Part shown: positions 7,441 through 10,386 of the stretch, piece by piece
How the letters are laid out: each line of letters starts with the position of its first letter
Numbering within the stretch: position 1 is the first letter of the stretch
Source of the DNA: Saccoglossus kowalevskii
Lineage: Eukaryota; Hemichordata; Enteropneusta; Harrimaniidae
Assembly: GCF_000003605.2 (NCBI RefSeq)
Contig: NW_003118939.1
Coordinates: forward strand, 59,065 to 69,450
Length of the DNA stretch: 10,386 nt
Reading direction: 5' to 3'
Notes under the pieces: generated by a model
The model's input: the letters and a program-made list of their open reading frames with translations, nothing else
What the model was told of the DNA's origin: nothing
Database searches by the model: none
Translations under genes and position numbers: made by a program

Positions 7441-7620
7441 AGTGGAAGGCGAACACCATTTTATTACAACATTGCTCTATTTTTACATTTTTAGTGTTTA
7501 AATAAAAGGCAACACTATAAATAAAACAAACATTAAGCTTTCAACAACAACTCTAAAAATGAAGGTTTTCTGAAAAAAATATTAAATCGCGTCCTCTATT
7601 GTCCGTGTTGACAGTTGGTT
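7441..7620. other. spacer between retroelement pieces
   Basis: AT-rich, without an open frame. The minus strand has AATAAA-type words (for example GTAATAAAATGG near 7457-7468). Nothing else recognised. Confidence 0.4.
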
Positions 7621-7700
7621 CTATTATAATAATAATAATATAATAACTTTATTACACAACTGCACCATCGGTGGGTGCTGTATGGTAAGGATACAGATCA
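7621..7700 (-). mobile_element. (TTA)n-tailed retroelement-like 3' end
   Basis: Read on the minus strand, a unique stretch ending CACCGATGGTGCAGTTG leads into GTAATAAAGTTATTATATT and a run of TTA/TAA repeats (7625-7652). An AATAAA-like signal followed directly by a TTA microsatellite is a common 3' end for invertebrate non-LTR elements (family knowledge). The inverted word CACCATCGGTGGGTG also gives a small hairpin. No coding part is present, so only the extreme 3' end would be left. The right limit is a guess. Confidence 0.4.
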
Positions 7701-7873
7701 GAAAAAAAGTATAGCTTACTTGGATATTTCACAGTTGCCGACATTTTGGACCTAGCACACAAAACGTAAGAGACTGAAGAGAAACCAGCCCAGCAGGTAT
7801 GTGACGTCATCAATGTATCTACTTTATTTCATTTCCATACAAGGAAATTGTATTCAGTGTCGTTTGGAGAACA

Positions 7874-8086
7874 TACTGTAAAATGACTAATTTTCACTGG
7901 GTTTAAATTTCACTGATTTACCATTTCAGACATATTCAGTGGGTTTTAAATTCACGGTTTCGTCATTTAGATAATGTGTTCCATGCTAAATTTTACATAT
8001 TCACTGGGTTTTAATTTAGCGCATTTTTCCATTCAGTGAAATAAGCAAAATTAAAACACAGTGAATAATTACCCCCTCTTTTAATA
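7874..8086 (-). mobile_element. TACTG-ended MITE, copy 3 (inverted)
   Basis: Reverse-complement copy of the elements at 927 and 4093. The plus-strand left border TACTGTAAAATGACTAATTT corresponds to their right end and is intact. The plus-strand right border, expected to read ...CCCCTTTTACAGTA, is decayed to CCCCCTCTTTTAATATC, so one terminus is probably no longer recognisable by a transposase. The internal hairpin arms are kept with a few mismatches (AAAACACAG for AAAACCCAG). By eye slightly more diverged from copy 2 than copy 1 is. Confidence 0.9.
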
Positions 8087-8280
8087 TCATTTGTTGGTGT
8101 CAACAGTAATTTACAAATTGCGAACAAATTGTAAATTCAAGCTTATTCTTTCAAAAAATTGCGGTGAACAATAAAGTAGATCTACTGTTGAATATTACCG
8201 TGATAAGTAAGTATAAAATATATGATATATGTTATAGAATATTTATATACACGCGAGTAAATATACTCAAGACACCTCCT
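8087..8280. other. AT-rich spacer
   Basis: Contains an imperfect inverted repeat AATTTACAA ... TTGTAAATT (about 8109-8136) and no coding signal. Confidence 0.5.
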
Positions 8281-8407
8281 GGCAAGCGCCTCTTTCGAAT
8301 CCGAATAGTAAATCTAAATTGAATCGGAATGTAACTTAAGTAGCATAACAAATATGGCGGTCATCGAAATAAGTTTCGAAACTGATTTCAGCAGATTTTA
8401 GTTGAAG
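8281..8407 (+). other. possible 5'UTR exon with YY1-like ATGGCGG and donor
   Basis: The stretch is less AT-rich than its flanks, contains AAATATGGCGGTC (8351-8363) and ends GTTGAAG|GTAAGCA, a near-consensus splice donor with GT at 8408-8409. ATGGCGG is the core of the YY1 element often placed at animal transcription starts (established knowledge). The ATG itself opens only a 15-residue frame, 8354-8401 (M-A-V-I-E-I-S...), that stops before the donor. The exon would therefore be untranslated or carry an upstream ORF. The next exon would lie at higher coordinates and is not identified. The left limit is a guess. Confidence 0.4.
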
Positions 8408-8979
8408 GTAAGCATTTACCAACTTTGCAAAGCGTGTATAACGACAATAATAGTGTCATAGCCTTGTGCACATGTCTGTTGTTTCAGACGTAGGGACTGT
8501 GATTGTTGAATGATTTGTAAACATGAATTTCGTTTCACACTCTTTTACACACTATCGGACACTAATATGTGAAATTAACAAATTACGGGTGAATAGCGAC
8601 GTGTATCAAACGAGAGCAAAAACATTCTTCTTTCAAAATAACACCGTATTTTTACTATGGGTCACCTGATTTTAGAATAAGAACGCAAGCAAGCGAGACT
8701 GTCCGATAGTTGGGGCCGTCCGATAGTTGGGCCAGGGAGTGTATTAGCTTTTTCTCCAAAATGGAAGAGAAAATCAGTTCTGGAGACTAACTCTTGACCG
8801 CGGGACATCCTAACTCAAAAGAGCTAGTTCCGTGTCCCATTGGATATTGTATGGCCCTCAAGATAACTATAAGTGTCCTCAAGCGAGCATACATGAGGGA
8901 TATCAATTAAATAAATTACATGTATAAATTATACACAAAAAAAAAAGAGACACAATGTTTCACTCTATCGACAGTGCAA
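8408..8979. other. no gene seen; TCCGATAGTTGGG repeats
   Basis: No supported open frame. The notable structure is an imperfect tandem pair GTCCGATAGTTGGGGCC / GTCCGATAGTTGGGCC (8701-8733) and the inverted word CTATCGGACA near 8552-8561. If the possible exon at 8281-8407 is real, this is its intron. Confidence 0.45.
8701..8733. repeat. 17/16-bp tandem duplication
   Basis: GTCCGATAGTTGGGGCC is followed directly by GTCCGATAGTTGGGCC, identical apart from one G. The inverse word CTATCGGACA occurs about 140 bases upstream, so the three may be remnants of a small inverted-repeat element. Confidence 0.85.
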
Positions 8980-9186
8980 ATGCAAATTTTCTGAATTTAG
9001 ATATAGAATACACTCAGTCACACTTATTGTACTTTTAATTTACTCAACTTTCGCTTACTTAACTTTTAGTTATTCATTATTAACTTTATTACATTCTAAA
9101 CACCAAATTAGAAATGTAAAATTAGCAGACGAAAAATTTGTTTATAAAATAAAAAGAGTTCGGTTGCCAATGGAAATACCATGTTC

Positions 9187-9234
9187 ATTTGCATATCGAC
9201 CATGAAAATACTATTGCATGGGTGATATGCAAAT
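9187..9234. repeat. 18-bp hairpin with octamer ends
   Basis: The arm ATTTGCATATCGACCATG (9187-9204) pairs with CATGGGTGATATGCAAAT (9217-9234), matching at 16 of 18 positions, around a 12-base loop. Inverted-repeat remnant or paired binding site; no flanking target duplication seen. Confidence 0.85.
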
Positions 9235-9344
9235 TAGTTGTAGTCAAAATAAGTGACTGCCTAAAAGTACCATTACTGTTGTTCAAATTTAATTTCACTT
9301 GGCAAGTATATTAATGTACCCCAAGTGTAAAATATCGTACTTCT

Positions 9345-9373
9345 AAATTATTTATTATTTATTTATTTATTTC
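9345..9373. repeat. (TTTA)n microsatellite
   Basis: Short run of ATTT/TTTA units in an A/T-only context. Confidence 0.85.
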
Positions 9374-9489
9374 TGCTATGTTTCGAAAAAACGGTACTCC
9401 TGAAGGGGGGACTACTTTGTTTGCTCTCAGACCTGATTTGCATATGGGGGTGTGAAAAGACCTATTTTGATTTCAGGGATGAATCAAAA

Positions 9490-9867
9490 GAAACTGCAGT
9501 ACACATGTAATAATAGTAGATATACAAGTTTCTGAAATGAATTGGTTTTAGCAGAGAATGTAGTATTTGTCGGGATTTCTTGTCAGGCTAAATGATATTT
9601 ATTAAGTAGTAGAAAGTGTAATTCATCTTCAACTTTATTTAACGAACATTGTTTACAAATTCTATCTAAGTGTGTCTTTGGCTGAATTTGTTTAGACCCA
9701 GTAATTTCTTGTGAAATTTCAAGTGAATTTTTCAGTTGGAGTCTTACCCAACTTCCCAATACAGTATCTGAGCGGCATAATAGGATTGGCTTTATGCAGC
9801 CCTTGAAGAGATGTACAAGTATACATGTTTCACAGTTACATAATACCCCAGACCATTCGTCCCGGTG
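9490..9867 (-). pseudogene. second non-LTR retrotransposon relic
   Basis: A 94-codon minus-strand frame without an in-frame ATG is open from 9867 to a TGA at 9585-9583. Near its start it reads H-L-F-K-G-C-I-K-P-I-L-L-C-R-S-D, which resembles the late reverse-transcriptase motif L-F-x-x-x-I-x-P-I-L-x-Y-G-S-E/D. About 40 residues later come R-L-Q-L-K-N-S-L-E-I, then R-I-C-K-Q-C-S-L-N-K-V-E-D-E-L-H-F-L-L. This is the same C-x2-C ... E-D-E-x-H-F arrangement as the relic at 6805-7400. The fourth ligand is lost (Asn at the H+5 position) and the TGA follows six codons later. Weak similarity may go on to about 9490. The two motifs are closer together than usual, so an internal deletion is likely. A dead fragment from a different, older insertion than the first. 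Confidence 0.72.
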
Positions 9868-9913
9868 TTATCGCTATCGCCACACGAGACTCCAGCTTGT
9901 CTCCTATACAATT

Positions 9914-10020
9914 TGACTGCGCACATCCAGAAAGTAGATGTAGCTGTGATTGGTGGAATACTAATGAGTTGAGTGTCAGTCAAACGCCCACGCTATCTTT
10001 AGTAAACAAAGTCACGTGAC
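9914..10020. promoter_or_regulatory. promoter-type motif cluster
   Basis: In just over 100 bases there is TGACTGCGCA (9914-9923, TGACNNNGC antioxidant-response core), ATTGG (9949-9953, inverted CCAAT box), GTAAACAA (10002-10009, forkhead/FOXO consensus) and GTCACGTGAC (10011-10020, a perfect palindromic CACGTG box of the USF/MITF/TFEB type, also the CLEAR core). It is followed by CGCGCCATTTT, whose complement AAAATGGCGCG is YY1-like. Motifs are seen directly and their use is inferred. Spacing would suit a plus-strand start near 10025, but bidirectional activity is equally possible. Confidence 0.45.
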
Positions 10021-10362
10021 ACGCGCCATTTTAGTTTTGATTAGTTCATCGGATCTGAGTGTCGGTGCTCGCCATCCATAAATCAAATCAAAATGATTTC
10101 TAATTGGAAATGGCATATTTTCATCAAACTCCTTTTCAACATCATGGTTGTTAATGTCCGTCACGTCGCTAAGTACATTTGAACTGCGGTCATCATTGCA
10201 AATTGAATGTGAGAAAGTTATGGAACGTCGTTTTGAACTTGAACGTGGTCGGGCAGGCGATTTCAAGGCAGCACGCTTAACCCTTTCGTTCACAGGTTGG
10301 GAGATATTAGAATGACTGACAATTTCACGCAACTGTTTTACATTATTGGCGGATTTTCTGCG
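10012..10362 (-). CDS. protein-like frame, probable terminal exon, unknown product
   Basis: Minus-strand frame open from just below an in-frame TAG (10365-10363) to a TGA at 10014-10012, about 116 codons, with no ATG until M-P-F-P-I near its last third. It is therefore likely a terminal exon, or a piece of a longer coding region beyond the right edge. The first part is basic (V-K-R-A-A-L-K-S-P-A-R-P-R-S-S-S-K-R-R) with one S-P site and a possible PP1-docking motif R-S-I-T-F. A polar, acidic middle (D-V-T-D-I-N-N-H-D-V-E-K-E-F-D-E-N) follows, then a conserved-looking end (N-H-F-D-L-I-Y-G-W-R-A-P-T-L). Codons often begin with purines, as in real genes. It suggests a disordered nuclear or cell-cycle-type protein (inference). 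No good acceptor is seen. Another minus frame at 10385-10344 (C-K-R-K-I-D-S-A-E-N-P-P) could be joined to it by a one-base shift. Confidence 0.5.
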   Translation of the reverse strand, partial: RRKSANNVKQLREIVSHSNISQPVNERVKRAALKSPARPRSSSKRRSITFSHSICNDDRSSNVLSDVTDINNHDVEKEFDENMPFPIRNHFDLIYGWRAPTLRSDELIKTKMARVT

Positions 10363-10386
10363 CTATCAATCTTTCTCTTACAAATT

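Larger units (their letters stand above)
8980..9443. promoter_or_regulatory. cluster of four POU octamers
   Basis: Exact octamers ATGCAAAT/ATTTGCAT occur at 8980-8987, 9187-9194, 9227-9234 and 9436-9443. The middle two are in inverted orientation and sit at the ends of an 18-bp stem. The octamer is the classical binding site of POU-domain factors (established knowledge). A cluster of this density in about 460 bases is more than base composition would suggest, though two of the four are coupled by the hairpin. The rest of the region is AT-rich and without a gene. Confidence 0.35.

Noticed and set aside
8291-8309. TTTCGAATCC as a tRNA T-loop
   Set aside because: The flanking bases do not form a T-stem and no acceptor stem or anticodon arm can be drawn.
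9792-9983. Minus-strand 63-codon frame
   Set aside because: Overlaps the retrotransposon relic in another frame and the promoter-motif cluster; no motif of its own.
9825-10019. Plus-strand 64-codon frame
   Set aside because: Opposite strand of the relic and promoter cluster; no homologous pattern or splice support.

Overview
This is eukaryotic, AT-rich, non-coding-dominated DNA. There is no prokaryotic gene organisation, only short open frames, many homopolymer and A/T microsatellite tracts, a long minisatellite, miniature inverted-repeat transposable elements and decayed non-LTR retrotransposon pieces. The retrotransposon C-terminal zinc-knuckle type (R-L-R-I-S-x-H ... C-x2-C ... E-D-E-x-H-F-L-L-x-C) and the short TACTGTAAA-ended elements built from TTCACTG/TTTTCGC words suggest a mollusc, probably a bivalve. 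That assignment is inferred from repeat style and not proven.

Layout. 1-694: tandem array of 46 copies of a 15-bp unit, then a degenerate tail to about 780. 927-1139, 4093-4303 and 7874-8086 (inverted): three copies, more than 90% alike, of one ~212-bp TIR element. 2545-2756: a second, related TIR element. 1371-1781: an unrelated ~411-bp TIR element rich in CpG. 1782-2544, 2757-4092 and 4304-5560: AT-rich DNA without a convincing gene, but with a perfect DR4 nuclear-receptor site (4840-4855) and perfect palindromes. 5564-6581: a less AT-rich stretch with several splice-site-like signals and short open frames on the minus strand, which may hold exons of an unidentified gene. 6805-about 7400: frameshifted, 5'-truncated tail of a non-LTR retrotransposon on the minus strand. 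7621-7700: (TTA)n-tailed retroelement-like 3' end. 8281-8407: possible plus-strand 5'UTR exon with a YY1-like ATGGCGG and a good splice donor. 8980-9443: cluster of four perfect POU octamers, two in a hairpin. 9490-9867: a second retrotransposon relic, minus strand, with no usable start codon. 9914-10020: cluster of promoter-type motifs (ARE-like, inverted CCAAT, forkhead, CACGTG). 10012-10362: the most protein-like open frame in the window, minus strand, running to its stop inside the CACGTG box; product unknown.

No complete gene is visible, so nothing can be said about genes acting together. The most useful results are the three-copy TIR family with its four-module internal design, the two independent retrotransposon relics (one lying in a frame without a usable start), and the regulatory-looking right end where a coding-like frame, a stress-type promoter and a dead retroelement abut.
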